Assembly: GCF_001902145.1 (NCBI RefSeq)
Contig: NZ_MRST01000018.1
Span: 162,645-226,644, forward strand
Source of the DNA: Pseudomonas fluorescens
GTDB lineage: Bacteria; Pseudomonadota; Gammaproteobacteria; Pseudomonadales; Pseudomonadaceae
Reading direction: 5' to 3'
DNA length: 64,000 bases
Position 1 is the stretch's first letter. The number at the start of each line of letters is the position of its first letter. The translations under genes and the position numbers were made by a program. Of the stretch, positions 55,313 through 64,000 are shown in pieces. The notes under the pieces were generated by a model. It had not been told where the DNA came from and made no database searches. It saw only the letters and a list, made by a program, of their open reading frames with translations.

Positions 55313-55665
55313 GCATGACGGAAGAACAAGTCGCACGTTTCTGCCTGGGCCTGCCAGGCGCACGGGAAGACTACAAATGGGGTGGCGTGCGCGTGTTTTC
55401 GATTGCCGGCAACAAGATGTTCGCCTTGCAGAACCTGCGCGGTGAGTCGCTGGCCTTCAAGGTCGACAAGGAGCTGTTCCTGGGTCACGTCGACCGCCCG
55501 GGCATTCACCCGGCGCCTTACCTGGCGAGGGCGCAGTGGGTCATCATGAACACACCCTACCCTTTGGGCGCAGAGGAACTGCGCGGCCTGTTGCAGCGCT
55601 CCCACCAGTTGGTGGTCAGCAAGCTGCCCAAGCGCACGCAGATTGGCTTGCGGCTAGAGGATTGA
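55309..55665 (+). CDS. MmcQ/YjbR (CyaY-like fold) family protein
   Basis: A 118-residue protein with the family pattern CLGLPGAREDYKWGGVRVFS, FALQNLRGESLAFKVD and the C-terminal SHQLVVSKLPKRTQIGL. YjbR proteins have a small double-wing DNA-binding-like fold, but no function is established. ATG at 55309 overlaps the LysR stop by 4 nt, so the two are translationally coupled. The end overlaps the convergent DUF1294 gene by 12 bp. Confidence 0.88.
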   Translation: MSMTEEQVARFCLGLPGAREDYKWGGVRVFSIAGNKMFALQNLRGESLAFKVDKELFLGHVDRPGIHPAPYLARAQWVIMNTPYPLGAEELRGLLQRSHQLVVSKLPKRTQIGLRLED

Positions 55666-56037
55666 CAGCAAGGTGCCGCCGAGGAACAGCTGGTCCAGCC
55701 AGAACACCTGGTGCAACAGCACGATCACCCAGAACAGCACCTGGTAAGACACCTTGCGCGTCTTGTGCCGGAATACCTGCTGGGCGATCAACGCCCCAGG
55801 CCAACCGCCGGCCAGCTCCACCGCGTGCAGGATGTTTTCCGGGGTGCGCCAGCCTTCGGTCTGCGCCTTGCGTTTATCGCTCCAGTACAGGAAGAACGCC
55901 ACCAGGCTGACCACGCCGTAAGCCATCAACGGGATCACCGTTTCGCCGCGATACCACAGCAACGCCGAACCCAGCAGCGGCGCGGCACACAGCAGCACAA
56001 AGAGCAGCGCCTTCAGGCGTGGGTGCTGGATAGTCAT
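55654..56037 (-). CDS. DUF1294 small membrane protein
   Basis: A 127-residue inner-membrane protein with about four hydrophobic helices. It has the DUF1294 core: [20 protein letters not shown], then [20 protein letters not shown] and [12 protein letters not shown]. Some members of this family are fused to a cold-shock domain; this one is not. Function unknown. It overlaps the start of the region after uppP by 4 bp on the same strand, suggesting one mRNA. Confidence 0.87.
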   Translation of the reverse strand: MTIQHPRLKALLFVLLCAAPLLGSALLWYRGETVIPLMAYGVVSLVAFFLYWSDKRKAQTEGWRTPENILHAVELAGGWPGALIAQQVFRHKTRKVSYQVLFWVIVLLHQVFWLDQLFLGGTLLSIL

Positions 56038-56864
56038 GGCTTGACCGCAGTCCAGTCGATCCAGCCGAACTGCCAGGTCGCCAGGATCACCAGGCCAAAG
56101 GCGATCCGGTACCAGGCAAACGCCGCATAGCTGTGGCTGGCGATGAATTTGAGCAGGCCCTTGACCGCGATCATCGCGAAGATGAACGAGGTGACAAAGC
56201 CAATGGCGAACACCGGCAGGTCGCCGGGCTGGAACAGGTCACGGTATTTATAGCCCGAGTACACCGCCGCACCGACCATGGTCGGCATCGCCAGAAAGAA
56301 CGAGAACTCAGTGGCCGTCTTGCGCGACAGGCCGAACAACAGGCCGCCGATGATCGTCGCACCGGAACGCGAAGTGCCGGGGATCATCGCCAGGCACTGG
56401 GCCAGGCCGACTTTCAAGGCGTCTTTCCAGGTGATGTCGTCGACGGTTTCAGCCCGCACCGCATGCTGGCGGCGTTCAGCCCACAACATGACCACGCCCC
56501 CCACCACCAACGCCGCGGCTACGGTGATCGGGTTGAACAGGTAGTGCTTGATCAGGTCGGCGAAGATTACCCCGAGTACCACTGCCGGCAATACGGCAAT
56601 GATCAGGTTGACCGTGAAGCGGCGGGCTTGGGGCTGGGTCGGCAGGCCAACGACCACATCGAAGATCTTGCGCCGAAACTCCCAGACCACGGCCAGGATC
56701 GCGCCGAGCTGGATGATGATGTTGAAGGCTTCGAAACGCTCGCCGCCAAAGTTGATCAGGTCGGCGACGATGATCTGGTGGCCGGTGCTGGAGATCGGCA
56801 AGAACTCCGTAAGCCCCTCTACGATGCCGAGAATCAATGCCTGTATGGCGATCCAAAAATCCAT
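56034..56864 (-). CDS. uppP: Undecaprenyl-diphosphatase UppP (BacA)
   Basis: A 276-residue, multi-helix membrane phosphatase. Both active-site motifs are present: [14 protein letters not shown] near the start and [13 protein letters not shown] in the middle. It recycles undecaprenyl pyrophosphate to the carrier lipid for peptidoglycan and O-antigen synthesis. ATG at 56864 has GGAG 6 nt upstream and matches the family start; a longer frame to 56936 has no such support. Confidence 0.95.
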   Translation of the reverse strand: MDFWIAIQALILGIVEGLTEFLPISSTGHQIIVADLINFGGERFEAFNIIIQLGAILAVVWEFRRKIFDVVVGLPTQPQARRFTVNLIIAVLPAVVLGVIFADLIKHYLFNPITVAAALVVGGVVMLWAERRQHAVRAETVDDITWKDALKVGLAQCLAMIPGTSRSGATIIGGLLFGLSRKTATEFSFFLAMPTMVGAAVYSGYKYRDLFQPGDLPVFAIGFVTSFIFAMIAVKGLLKFIASHSYAAFAWYRIAFGLVILATWQFGWIDWTAVKP

Positions 56865-57089
56865 GCTGTCTCCAAAGGTCATGCGCGTGGCATGCCTCTT
56901 AGTCTTTTTAAGTTCACTGACGACGAGCGCACTCAAGCGCCCGAGGTTGATGCGGGGCGCCGGTCTGCAAAAATTTCGTGAAAAATCAGGCAGTACTCAG
57001 GTTTTCCGTTTCCGGGCCGAAAGCCTATCAGACACGCCGGAAATCTCGAAGCAGCACCACAATTATAAAAAGTAGGGAGTGACAGGACG

Positions 57090-58724
57090 ATGAACAGTTT
57101 GCGCAGCATGTCGATCAGCCGCCGCCTTTGGCTGATCCTGATAGTCGCCGTGTTGATGCTGCTGGCCTTGGGGCTGTTGATGCTCAACCAGATCCACGGC
57201 GACCTCTACCAGGCCAAGCGCCAGCAGACCCAGCACGTGGTACAGACCGCCAGCGGCGTACTCAGCTATTACCAGAACCTGGAGAAAACCGGCGTACTGA
57301 CCCGCGACGCCGCGCAACAACAGGCCCTGAGCGCGGTGCGCGGCCTGCGTTATGACCACGATGATTACTTCTGGATCAACGACCTCACCCCCGTAATGAT
57401 CATGCACGCGGCCAACCCCAAGCTCGACGGCCAGAACCTCTCGGCGATTCGCGACCCGGACGGTTTCGCCGTGTTCAACGAATTCGTGAGCCTGGCCAAG
57501 GCCAAGGGCGCCGGCATCGTCAACTACCGCTGGCCGAAGCCCGGCGCCGAAGCGCCGGTAGAGAAAACCTCGTACATCCAACTGTTCGAACCCTGGGGCT
57601 GGATTATCGGCTCCGGCGTCTACGTGGACGATGTACAGGCTGAATTCAGGGGCCAGGTGTGGAAAGCCTCGGCCATTGGCCTGGGCATTGCGCTGATGAT
57701 GGCCGTGCTGGTGGTGTTGATCGCTCGCAGCATCGTGCAGCCGTTGCAGGCGGCGGTGAATGCCATGGGCAATATCGCCAGCGGCGAAAGCGACCTGACC
57801 CACAGCCTCGACACCCACGGTCGTGACGAACTGACCGAACTGGCCCAGCACTTCAACAGCTTCACCGCCAAGCTGCGCCAGGTGGTCGGCCAGTTGCAGG
57901 TGTGCGCGAACGCCCTGGGCCAGTCGTCCACCGAGCTGGGCCACAACGCCAGCCAGGCCCATGACCGCAGCCAGCAGCAGTCGCAGCAGATGGAGCTGGT
58001 GGCCACCGCCATCAATGAAGTCACTTACGGCGTGCAGGACGTAGCGAAGAATGCCGAACACGCCGCGAGTGAAATGCGCGATGCCCAGGCCCAGGCACAA
58101 CAGGGCCAGGTCAACATCGACGGCAGCTTGCAGCAGATCGACCAGCTCTCCACCACCATCAGCCAGGCTGTGGAGGTGATCCGCACACTCTCCAGCGAAA
58201 GCACGCAGATCGGCGGGGTACTGGAGGTGATCCGCTCCATCGCCGACCAGACCAACCTGCTCGCCCTCAACGCCGCCATCGAAGCCGCCCGCGCCGGCGA
58301 TCAAGGCCGGGGGTTTGCGGTGGTCGCCGATGAGGTGCGCCTGCTGGCCCAGCGCACACAGAAATCCACTGCCGAGATCCAGGTGATGATCGAGCGCCTG
58401 CAAGGTCACTCGGAAGCGGCGGTCAAGGTCATCAGCGACAGTCACAGCGCCTCGCAACTGACCATCGAGCAAGCCGGCCAGGCCGGTGCAAGCCTCACCG
58501 CCATCGGCCAGGCACTGCACAACCTCAACGGCCTGAACGCCTCGATTGCCAGCGCCACCCTGCAGCAGGCCCATGTGGTGGAAGACATCAACCAGAACGT
58601 CACCCAGGCCGCCGGGCTGTCCCACAGCACGGCGTTGGCGGCGGAGCAATCGAGCGTGGCGAGTGCGCAGTTGCGTGGCTTGAGTGAGCAGCTTGATGGG
58701 TTGCTGCGCCAATTCCGAATCTAG
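57090..58724 (+). CDS. Methyl-accepting chemotaxis protein with single Cache sensor
   Basis: A 544-residue chemoreceptor. A first helix (about 13-34, [20 protein letters not shown]) precedes a periplasmic sCache domain (about 35-185, [33 protein letters not shown]), then a second helix (about 190-212), HAMP and the cytoplasmic signalling hairpin ([20 protein letters not shown] at its tip). sCache_2 receptors usually sense small organic acids. The ligand here is unknown. Confidence 0.94.
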   Translation: MNSLRSMSISRRLWLILIVAVLMLLALGLLMLNQIHGDLYQAKRQQTQHVVQTASGVLSYYQNLEKTGVLTRDAAQQQALSAVRGLRYDHDDYFWINDLTPVMIMHAANPKLDGQNLSAIRDPDGFAVFNEFVSLAKAKGAGIVNYRWPKPGAEAPVEKTSYIQLFEPWGWIIGSGVYVDDVQAEFRGQVWKASAIGLGIALMMAVLVVLIARSIVQPLQAAVNAMGNIASGESDLTHSLDTHGRDELTELAQHFNSFTAKLRQVVGQLQVCANALGQSSTELGHNASQAHDRSQQQSQQMELVATAINEVTYGVQDVAKNAEHAASEMRDAQAQAQQGQVNIDGSLQQIDQLSTTISQAVEVIRTLSSESTQIGGVLEVIRSIADQTNLLALNAAIEAARAGDQGRGFAVVADEVRLLAQRTQKSTAEIQVMIERLQGHSEAAVKVISDSHSASQLTIEQAGQAGASLTAIGQALHNLNGLNASIASATLQQAHVVEDINQNVTQAAGLSHSTALAAEQSSVASAQLRGLSEQLDGLLRQFRI

Positions 58725-58740
58725 CGCTGATTAGCCTTTT

Positions 58741-58837
58741 GTAGGAGCGAGCTTGCTCGCGAAAACCCATAGGCACCGCGGTTATTCAGACAATACGCGG
58801 TAACCTTGACGATCTTCGCGAGCAAGCTCGCTCCTAC
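58741..58837. repeat. REP doublet, copy 3 of 4 (97 bp)
   Basis: Perfect 23-bp inverted arms (58741-58763 and 58815-58837). The inner sequence is the most diverged of the four (CGCGGTAACCTTGACGATC) but still alignable. It lies between the chemoreceptor and pnuC. Confidence 0.9.
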
Positions 58838-58923
58838 AGAGGGCAATGACGCATTGCTGTGTTTGAGGATCGGTGAGCTCTGGGTACAATCACCGCCCTC
58901 TCCCACTCTCCCAAGGATCCGCC

Positions 58924-59487
58924 ATGTCCGGGCTTGAACTGTTCGCCGCCGCCCTGGGGGTGATCGCTGTCTGGCTGACGGTCAAACAAAACCCCTGGTG
59001 CTGGCCCATCGGCCTGGTGATGGTGTTGCTCTACACCTGGGTGTTTTTCGAGGTCAAGCTCTACTCGGACATGCTGCTGCAAGTGGTCTACGCGGCGCTG
59101 CAAGTTTACGGTTGGTGGCAGTGGACCCGCGCTGGCGAGGTCAAGCAAGGCCGCCAGGTCACCAGCCTGAAGGCGCCGGCAATCATGGCCAGCCTGGCTG
59201 TGGGCGCCGTCGGCAGTCTGCTGCTGGGCGCCGCCATGGCCCACTGGACTGACGCCGCCCAGCCCTGGCTCGACGCCGCCCTCACCGGCTTCAGCCTGGT
59301 GGCGCAGATGTGGATGGCGCAAAAACGCGTACAGTGCTGGCCGTTGTGGATTGTGGTGGACGTGATCTTCGTCGGCCTGTTCCTCTACAAAGGCCTCTAC
59401 CTCACCGCCGCGCTCTACGCCCTGTTTACCGCGATTGCCGTGCAAGGCTGGCGCGAGTGGCGCGCCGACCCGGCGTTGCGCGCATGA
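58924..59487 (+). CDS. pnuC: PnuC-type nicotinamide riboside transporter
   Basis: A 187-residue membrane protein with 6-7 helices. It has the family start LELFAAALGVIAVWLTVKQN and the W/Y-rich core VVYAALQVYGWWQW and GLFLYKGLYLTAALYALF. PnuC imports nicotinamide riboside by facilitated diffusion. AAGGA lies 7 nt before the ATG. It overlaps the NadR-like gene by 4 bp; phosphorylation by that kinase would trap the substrate. Confidence 0.93.
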   Translation: MSGLELFAAALGVIAVWLTVKQNPWCWPIGLVMVLLYTWVFFEVKLYSDMLLQVVYAALQVYGWWQWTRAGEVKQGRQVTSLKAPAIMASLAVGAVGSLLLGAAMAHWTDAAQPWLDAALTGFSLVAQMWMAQKRVQCWPLWIVVDVIFVGLFLYKGLYLTAALYALFTAIAVQGWREWRADPALRA

Positions 59488-60014
59488 AAGTGGTGGTATT
59501 GGCGGGCCCCGAATCCAGCGGCAAGAGCTGGCTGGCGGCGCAGTTGCACGCGCGCTTCGGCGGGTTGATGGTGGGGGAATATGTGCGGCACTTCATCGAT
59601 CAGCATCAGCGCGACACCACCCTGGCGGATATCCCGACCATCGCCCAGGGCCAGTTGGCCTGGGAGGACGCCGCCCGCGCCAAACGCCCCGCGTTGCTGA
59701 TCCTCGACACCCACCTGCTGACCAACAAGCTCTGGAGCCAGACCCTGTTCGGCGACTATCCCGGCTGGCTTGATGACGAACTACTGGCGCGGCATTACGA
59801 CCTGCACCTGCTGCTCTCACCCGAGGATGTGGAATGGAGTGCCGACGGCCAGCGCTGCCAGCCGGAACTGGCGGATCGCCGGGCATTTTTCCAGGCCAGC
59901 CTGGAGTGGATGCAGGAGCATCGACAGCCGCTGGTGGTGATTCGTGGGGATTGGGCGCAGCGCCGTCAGGCGGCATTTACCGCCGTAAAGCAGCTGCTCG
60001 CGCTCCCTCTGTAG
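59484..60014 (+). CDS. NadR-like nicotinamide riboside kinase (AAA/P-loop)
   Basis: A 176-residue P-loop kinase with Walker A GPESSGKS (residues 8-15) and a Walker B-like LLILDTHLLTNK. The acceptor region FGDYPGWLDDELLARHYDLH matches the ribosylnicotinamide kinase domain of NadR without the adenylyltransferase or DNA-binding parts. ATG at 59484 overlaps the pnuC stop (ATGA). With PnuC it forms a two-gene NAD salvage unit. Confidence 0.9.
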   Translation: MKVVVLAGPESSGKSWLAAQLHARFGGLMVGEYVRHFIDQHQRDTTLADIPTIAQGQLAWEDAARAKRPALLILDTHLLTNKLWSQTLFGDYPGWLDDELLARHYDLHLLLSPEDVEWSADGQRCQPELADRRAFFQASLEWMQEHRQPLVVIRGDWAQRRQAAFTAVKQLLALPL

Positions 60015-60108
60015 GAGCGAGCTTGCTCGCGAAAAACCGGAGTGCGCCGCTGTGAATCAGGCACCCCGCGTTATCGTTAACGACCTTCGCGAGCAAGCTC
60101 GCTCCTAC
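60011..60108. repeat. REP doublet, copy 4 of 4 (98 bp)
   Basis: Perfect 23-bp inverted arms (60011-60033 and 60086-60108) with the inner CCGCGTTATCGTTAACGACC. It begins inside the last codons of the NadR-like gene and lies between convergent genes, so its first arm overlaps that gene's stop. Confidence 0.9.
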
Positions 60109-60124
60109 ACAAAGGGTGAAACCC

Positions 60125-61849
60125 TTAGTAACCCAACGATAAGCCGGTATTACGCCGCGGATCGTTGGCCCCATAGAAGCGGTTGTTACCCACCGGCTTG
60201 CCATCCAGAGAAGGCGCACCGACCAGGATCGCCGCCAAATGGTTGGCATCTTGCGGACCGGCAAACTTATGGCCCCAGCTCTCGAGAATCTTCTGGGTAT
60301 CCGGGCTCACGGCAAACGTCTCAAGGTTGGTGGCCTCAGGCATCCACTGCTGGTGGAAACGCGGCGCGTCCACGGCTTCCTGGATATTCATCTTGTAGTC
60401 GATGACATTCAGGATGGTCAGCAAGGTCGCAGTGATGATGCGACTGCCCCCCGGTGTACCGACAACCATCACCGCCTTGCCGTCCTTGGTGACGATGGTC
60501 GGGCTCATCGACGACAGCGGCGCCTTGCCCGGTGCGATGGCGTTGGCTTCGCCTTGCACCAGCCCGTACATGTTCGGCACGCCGACCTTGACGGTGAAGT
60601 CATCCATTTCATCGTTGAGAATCACCCCGGTCTTGCTCGCCATCACCCCGGCGCCAAACCAGTCGTTGAGGGTATAGGTCACCGAAACCGCGTTGCCCCA
60701 CTGGTCGACGATGGAATAGTGGGTGGTGTTATTGCCTTCATGGGGCGACACACCCGGTTTGATGGCCTGGGAATCACCGGCCTTTTGCGGCTCGATGGCA
60801 GCGCGCAGTTTGGTGGCGTAGTTCTTGTCCAGCAGATGCTCGATGGGGTTCTTCACGAAGTCCGGGTCACCGAGGTAGCTGTTGCGGTCCACGTAGGCGT
60901 GGCGCATCGCTTCGATCTGGTAGTGCAGGCCCTGGGCCGAGTGATAGCCCAGGTCGGCCATCGGGTAGCCTTCGAGGATGTTCATGATCTGGCAGATCAC
61001 CACACCACCCGAGCTGGGTGGCGGCGCAGAGACCACGTGATAGCCACGGTAGTCGCACTCGATGGGTGCCAGCTCGCGGGTTTTGTACGCATCGAGGTCG
61101 GCCTGGGTGATGATGCCTTTGCCGGCCTGGCTGGAATCGACCACCGCCTTGGCAACCCAGCCTTTATAGAAACCGTCGGTGCCTTTGGCCGAGATCTCCT
61201 TGAGGGTCTTGGCCAGGTCCTTCTGCACCAGCTTCTGGCCCACCTGCATAGGCTCGCCGTTATGCAGGAAAATGCCGCGCATATCCTGGTCTTTTTCGAA
61301 CTCACCGGTGGCGCTGTGCAACAGGTCGATATCGCCCTGCTCCAGCTCAAAACCGTTTTCCGCCAGCTTGATGGCCGGGGCAATCACTTGGGCGCGCTTG
61401 AGGGTGCCGTATTTGCTCAGGGCCAGCTCCATGCCGGAAACCGTGCCCGGTACGCCGACCGCCAAATGGCCTTTGGCGCTGAGGCCTTCGACCACGTTGC
61501 CGGCCTTGTCGAGGTACATATCGGCTGTCGCCGCCAGCGGGGCTTTTTCACGGAAGTCGAGGAAGGTCTTGCGTCCGTCAGCCAGTTGCACCGTCATGAA
61601 ACCGCCACCGCCCAGGTTGCCCGCCGCCGGGTACACCACCGCCAGTGCGTAACCCACCGCCACCGCCGCATCGACCGCGTTGCCGCCGGCCTTGAGCACA
61701 TCGACACCCACATGGGTTGCCAGGTGCTGGGCCGTCACCACCATGCCATTTTCACCCGCAACCGGGGCTTGGGAAGCTGCATGCACCCCGTGGATCGTTA
61801 ATACCAGCGCGGTAGCAATCAAGGTGTGACTCAAGGGTTGGTATTTCAT
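60125..61849 (-). CDS. ggt: Gamma-glutamyltransferase
   Basis: A 574-residue periplasmic Ntn hydrolase with a signal peptide (LIATALVLTIHGVHA). It is made as a precursor and cut before the catalytic Thr (about 375, first Thr of NTTHYSIVD) into large and small subunits. Substrate-binding segments GNLGGGGFM and LSSMSPTIV are present. It cleaves glutathione and transfers gamma-glutamyl groups, letting the cell use glutathione as a source of amino acids and sulfur. The start is ATG at 61849. Confidence 0.95.
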   Translation of the reverse strand: MKYQPLSHTLIATALVLTIHGVHAASQAPVAGENGMVVTAQHLATHVGVDVLKAGGNAVDAAVAVGYALAVVYPAAGNLGGGGFMTVQLADGRKTFLDFREKAPLAATADMYLDKAGNVVEGLSAKGHLAVGVPGTVSGMELALSKYGTLKRAQVIAPAIKLAENGFELEQGDIDLLHSATGEFEKDQDMRGIFLHNGEPMQVGQKLVQKDLAKTLKEISAKGTDGFYKGWVAKAVVDSSQAGKGIITQADLDAYKTRELAPIECDYRGYHVVSAPPPSSGGVVICQIMNILEGYPMADLGYHSAQGLHYQIEAMRHAYVDRNSYLGDPDFVKNPIEHLLDKNYATKLRAAIEPQKAGDSQAIKPGVSPHEGNNTTHYSIVDQWGNAVSVTYTLNDWFGAGVMASKTGVILNDEMDDFTVKVGVPNMYGLVQGEANAIAPGKAPLSSMSPTIVTKDGKAVMVVGTPGGSRIITATLLTILNVIDYKMNIQEAVDAPRFHQQWMPEATNLETFAVSPDTQKILESWGHKFAGPQDANHLAAILVGAPSLDGKPVGNNRFYGANDPRRNTGLSLGY

Positions 61850-62050
61850 CCATGGCTACTCTGATTATTGAGATGCACCAAAATAGCCCCTCGCTGATTC
61901 AATCCCCAGCGCAATGGCGTTTTTATTACAGAACTTGTCGGTCATGGAACGCACACCGCTGTGCGAGGCGGTAATCAGCTCTGGCCTATAAAATTAATAG
62001 CGCTAGAATCGGCGCCATTCTTTCGCCGCCGCCCTGATACGAGCCTGTCC

Positions 62051-63196
62051 ATGAGCTTTGATTTCGACACGATCCACCCTCGCTTCGATACCGGCAGTAC
62101 CAAGTGGAGCCGTTACCCGCAAGACGTTCTGCCGATGTGGATCGCCGATATGGACATCGCCGCGCCGCCCGCCATTTTGCGAGCCCTGCACGCGCGCCTC
62201 GACCAGCAGATTCTCGGCTACAGCGTGGCCGGCCCGGACGTGCGCGACGCCATCGTCGCTGACCTGTGGGCCAAGTACGCCTGGCGCGTGCAGCCCGAAG
62301 AACTGCTGTTCCTGCCCGGCGTCGAGCCTGGTTTCAATATGGCCCTGCATGCATTCGTCCAGCCCGGCCAGGCGGTGGTGCTGCAAACCCCCAACTATCG
62401 GCCGATTCGTCTGGCGCCGGGCAACTGGAACCTGCCACGTATCGAAGTGCCGTTCGAGCTGATCAACGACGAATACGTCACGCCTATGCCTGCGATGCGC
62501 CAGGCATTGAGCGGTGCCGGTGCGTTGCTGCTGAGTAATCCGCACAACCCCATCGGCAAGGTATTTCCCCGGCAGGAACTGACGGTGGTAGCCAATGCCT
62601 GCCTGGAAACCGGCGCATTGATCATCAGCGACGAAATCCACGCCGAACTGTGCTTCGACGGCCGTAGCCACATCCCCACCGCCAGCCTCAGCCCCGAGAT
62701 TGCCCAGCGCACCATCACCCTGATGTCGGCGAGCAAGGCGTATAACGTGGCCGGCCTGAAGACCTGCTTTGCCGTGGTCCAGAACGCCGAGGTGCGCGAG
62801 CGTTTCAATCAGGCGCGCTGCGGCATGGTCGACAGCGTCAGCCCCCTGGGCCTGGAAGCCACCCGCGCCGCCTACAGCGAATGCACCGACTGGCTCAGCG
62901 CGCTGGTGCAGTACCTGCAAGCCAACCGCGACTACCTGCTCGACGCGGTAAAAACCCGCCTGCCCGGCGTGGTGATGCATGCGCCACAGGGCACCTTCCT
63001 GGCGTGGCTCGATTGCAGCGCATTGGGCTTGGATGACCCACAGCAATTCTTTCTGGAACAGGCCAAGGTGGGCCTGAGCGCGGGGCTCGAATTTGGCGAT
63101 GACTGCCAGCAATTCGTGCGCCTGAACTTCGGTTGCCCACGGGCAATGCTGGAGGAAGGTGTGCTGCGCATGGAGCGTGCCTTGCGACAGCGCTAA
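62051..63196 (+). CDS. patB: PatB/MalY-type cystathionine beta-lyase (C-S lyase)
   Basis: A 381-residue PLP enzyme of the MalY/PatB class. It starts with RYPQDVLPMWIADMDIAAPP, has LSNPHNPIGKVFPR, and carries the PLP Lys229 in MSASKAYNVAGLK. It cleaves cystathionine or S-substituted cysteines to pyruvate, ammonia and a thiol. The ATG at 62051 fits the family; a longer frame to 61961 reads through unconserved sequence. Symbol by class. Confidence 0.9.
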   Translation: MSFDFDTIHPRFDTGSTKWSRYPQDVLPMWIADMDIAAPPAILRALHARLDQQILGYSVAGPDVRDAIVADLWAKYAWRVQPEELLFLPGVEPGFNMALHAFVQPGQAVVLQTPNYRPIRLAPGNWNLPRIEVPFELINDEYVTPMPAMRQALSGAGALLLSNPHNPIGKVFPRQELTVVANACLETGALIISDEIHAELCFDGRSHIPTASLSPEIAQRTITLMSASKAYNVAGLKTCFAVVQNAEVRERFNQARCGMVDSVSPLGLEATRAAYSECTDWLSALVQYLQANRDYLLDAVKTRLPGVVMHAPQGTFLAWLDCSALGLDDPQQFFLEQAKVGLSAGLEFGDDCQQFVRLNFGCPRAMLEEGVLRMERALRQR

Positions 63197-63252
63197 CCTG
63201 CCCGACGAAGCATTCGTGGGAGGGGTAAGCAATCCCCGCCCACATTATTCAT

Positions 63253-63468
63253 TCACAACTTGGCGATGGACACTTCCGTCGACTTCACAAAGGCAATCAC
63301 CTCACTGCCCACCTTCAATTCCAGATCACGTACCGAACGCGTGGTAATCACCGACGTCACAATGCCCGACGCGGTCTGCACGTCGATTTCCGACACCACT
63401 TCCCCCAGCAGAATCTCCTTGATTACGCCTTTGAACTGGTTGCGCACGTTGATCGCTTTGATGGTCAT
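63253..63468 (-). CDS. Molybdopterin/molybdate-binding molbindin (Mop domain)
   Basis: A 71-residue single Mop/TOBE domain: TIKAINVRNQFKGVIKEILL, then SEIDVQTASGIVTSVITTRS and LKVGSEVIAFVKSTEVSI. Such molbindins bind and store molybdate as hexamers in the cytoplasm. ATG at 63468 has AAGGAAA 6 nt upstream, better than the in-frame start at 63534. It converges on patB. Confidence 0.93.
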   Translation of the reverse strand: MTIKAINVRNQFKGVIKEILLGEVVSEIDVQTASGIVTSVITTRSVRDLELKVGSEVIAFVKSTEVSIAKL

Positions 63469-63677
63469 GTCGGCTTTCCTTTTGGCTGTTGGGTCAATCC
63501 GCACGAATGCGCAGGCCCTCAACATGCGCTGCATGAGAGAATATCAAAAGGAATAAATACCTATTTGTTTATTCGATAAAGACATATGCGCAGTTATGCT
63601 TCCCGATCAGTTGATTGCTGAATCTGTGTATGGCAGCGACCTATGACCGCACATCTTGTGCGTTGACCAGTTTTGTT

Positions 63678-63693
63678 ACACCCCATATAGTGT
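63678..63693 (+). promoter_or_regulatory. NrdR box 1 upstream of nrdB
   Basis: ACACCCCATATAGTGT fits the 16-bp NrdR consensus acaCwAtATaTwGtgt well. It lies 146 bp before the nrdB ATG and 32 bp before the second box. Confidence 0.7.
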
Positions 63694-63709
63694 GCCAATA
63701 AACAGATCA

Positions 63710-63725
63710 GACCACTACATAGTGT
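63710..63725 (+). promoter_or_regulatory. NrdR box 2 upstream of nrdB
   Basis: GACCACTACATAGTGT is a second, weaker NrdR-type site, offset from the first by 32 bp, about three helical turns, the usual spacing for paired boxes. Confidence 0.65.
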
Positions 63726-63823
63726 GCAGCATCGATATTTACCGACCACACTACGCGCAGTATTTCAATGCCTTGTAGCCTGCAAAAACTTTTATTTTTC
63801 GAGTACCAGGAAGGAGTATTTCC

Positions 63824-64000
63824 ATGCTGAGTTGGGATGAAGTCGACAACGAAGACACCGGTGCAGCGGTGATCAAAGGCGCCAACGCCGGCCACGCCAC
63901 CGAAGCCAACATGGACCGCCTCGACGGTGCCGGCGCTGCCGCCGCCGTGGAAGCCCGCGCCGTCACTGCCAACGACTCCGCCGCCATCGTGCGCGCCAAG
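63824..64000 (+). CDS. nrdB: Ribonucleotide reductase class Ia beta subunit, N-terminal part
   Basis: The first 59 codons of nrdB; the gene runs off the window. The start MLSWDEVDNEDTGAA, then NAGHATEANMDRLDGAGAAA, is the characteristic Pseudomonas NrdB leader. The ribosome site AAGGAG lies 8 nt before the ATG. Paired NrdR boxes at 63678-63725 point to repression when deoxynucleotides are abundant. The partner nrdA is not in the 60 kb upstream, so it lies downstream or elsewhere. Confidence 0.88.
   Translation, partial: MLSWDEVDNEDTGAAVIKGANAGHATEANMDRLDGAGAAAAVEARAVTANDSAAIVRAK

Noticed and set aside
49028..60108. Repeated palindromes considered as a CRISPR array
   Set aside because: The four copies are kilobases apart, arranged as inverted pairs and separated by genes; there are no regular spacers or cas genes.
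60239..61801. A 520-codon plus-strand frame opposite ggt
   Set aside because: Antisense to a complete gamma-glutamyltransferase; no domain or ribosome-binding site.

Overview
The window looks like a chromosomal segment of a fluorescent Pseudomonas (P. fluorescens group). This rests on GC-rich coding sequence, a near-complete mexEF-oprN operon, the typical Pseudomonas NrdB N-terminus, PssA, Ku/LigD, AzoR and ABC-F (YbiT-type) genes, and several copies of the REP-type palindrome GTAGGAGCGAGCTTGCTCGC. No tRNA, rRNA, CRISPR array, insertion sequence or prophage was seen. Species assignment is inference; no search was run.

Layout. 1-2.3 kb: end of a zinc-type alcohol dehydrogenase, an alpha/beta hydrolase and a LysR regulator. 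2.4-8.3 kb: a catabolic-looking cluster with three RraA/HMG-aldolase-fold paralogues, a PLP aminotransferase, a second LysR regulator and an MFS permease. A fossil C-terminus of a probable fourth RraA copy lies just after the first one. 8.5-12.5 kb: a FecI-type sigma factor, FecR-type anti-sigma and TonB receptor unit. 12.7-18.6 kb: AraC regulator, EmrA/EmrB/TolC-type tripartite efflux pump and LysR regulator. 18.57-19.09 kb: a gene-free, strongly folded element bounded by 21-bp inverted repeats. 19.3-25.1 kb: mexE-mexF-oprN.

25.3-37.9 kb: two very large paralogous toxin-like proteins on the minus strand. They share a long N-terminal module and a hydrophobic segment but have different C-termini; one carries an HELDH zinc-protease motif. 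Between them lie an AraC regulator and an efeU-efeO-efeB iron-uptake operon with an extra M75-domain protein. 38-46 kb: pssA, a TetR gene with a probable leaderless promoter, a DUF1348-type protein, a PQQ-type sugar dehydrogenase, and the non-homologous end-joining pair ku-ligD. 45.8-49 kb: lpxO-like hydroxylase, wzz chain-length regulator and a small lipocalin-like protein.

49.4-60 kb: housekeeping and accessory genes (ABC-F ATPase, MFS, hydrolase, azoR with a divergent LysR, YjbR/MmcQ-like protein, DUF1294-like protein, uppP, chemoreceptor, pnuC with a NadR-like kinase), peppered with four copies of a 97-98 bp REP doublet. 60-64 kb: ggt, a PatB/MalY-type C-S lyase, a molbindin, and the start of nrdB behind two NrdR-type boxes.

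The strongest candidates for something undescribed are the paired modular toxins around the iron-uptake operon, the three-RraA cluster with its fossil, the structured repeat at 18.6-19.1 kb, and the leaderless, self-repressing TetR promoter.
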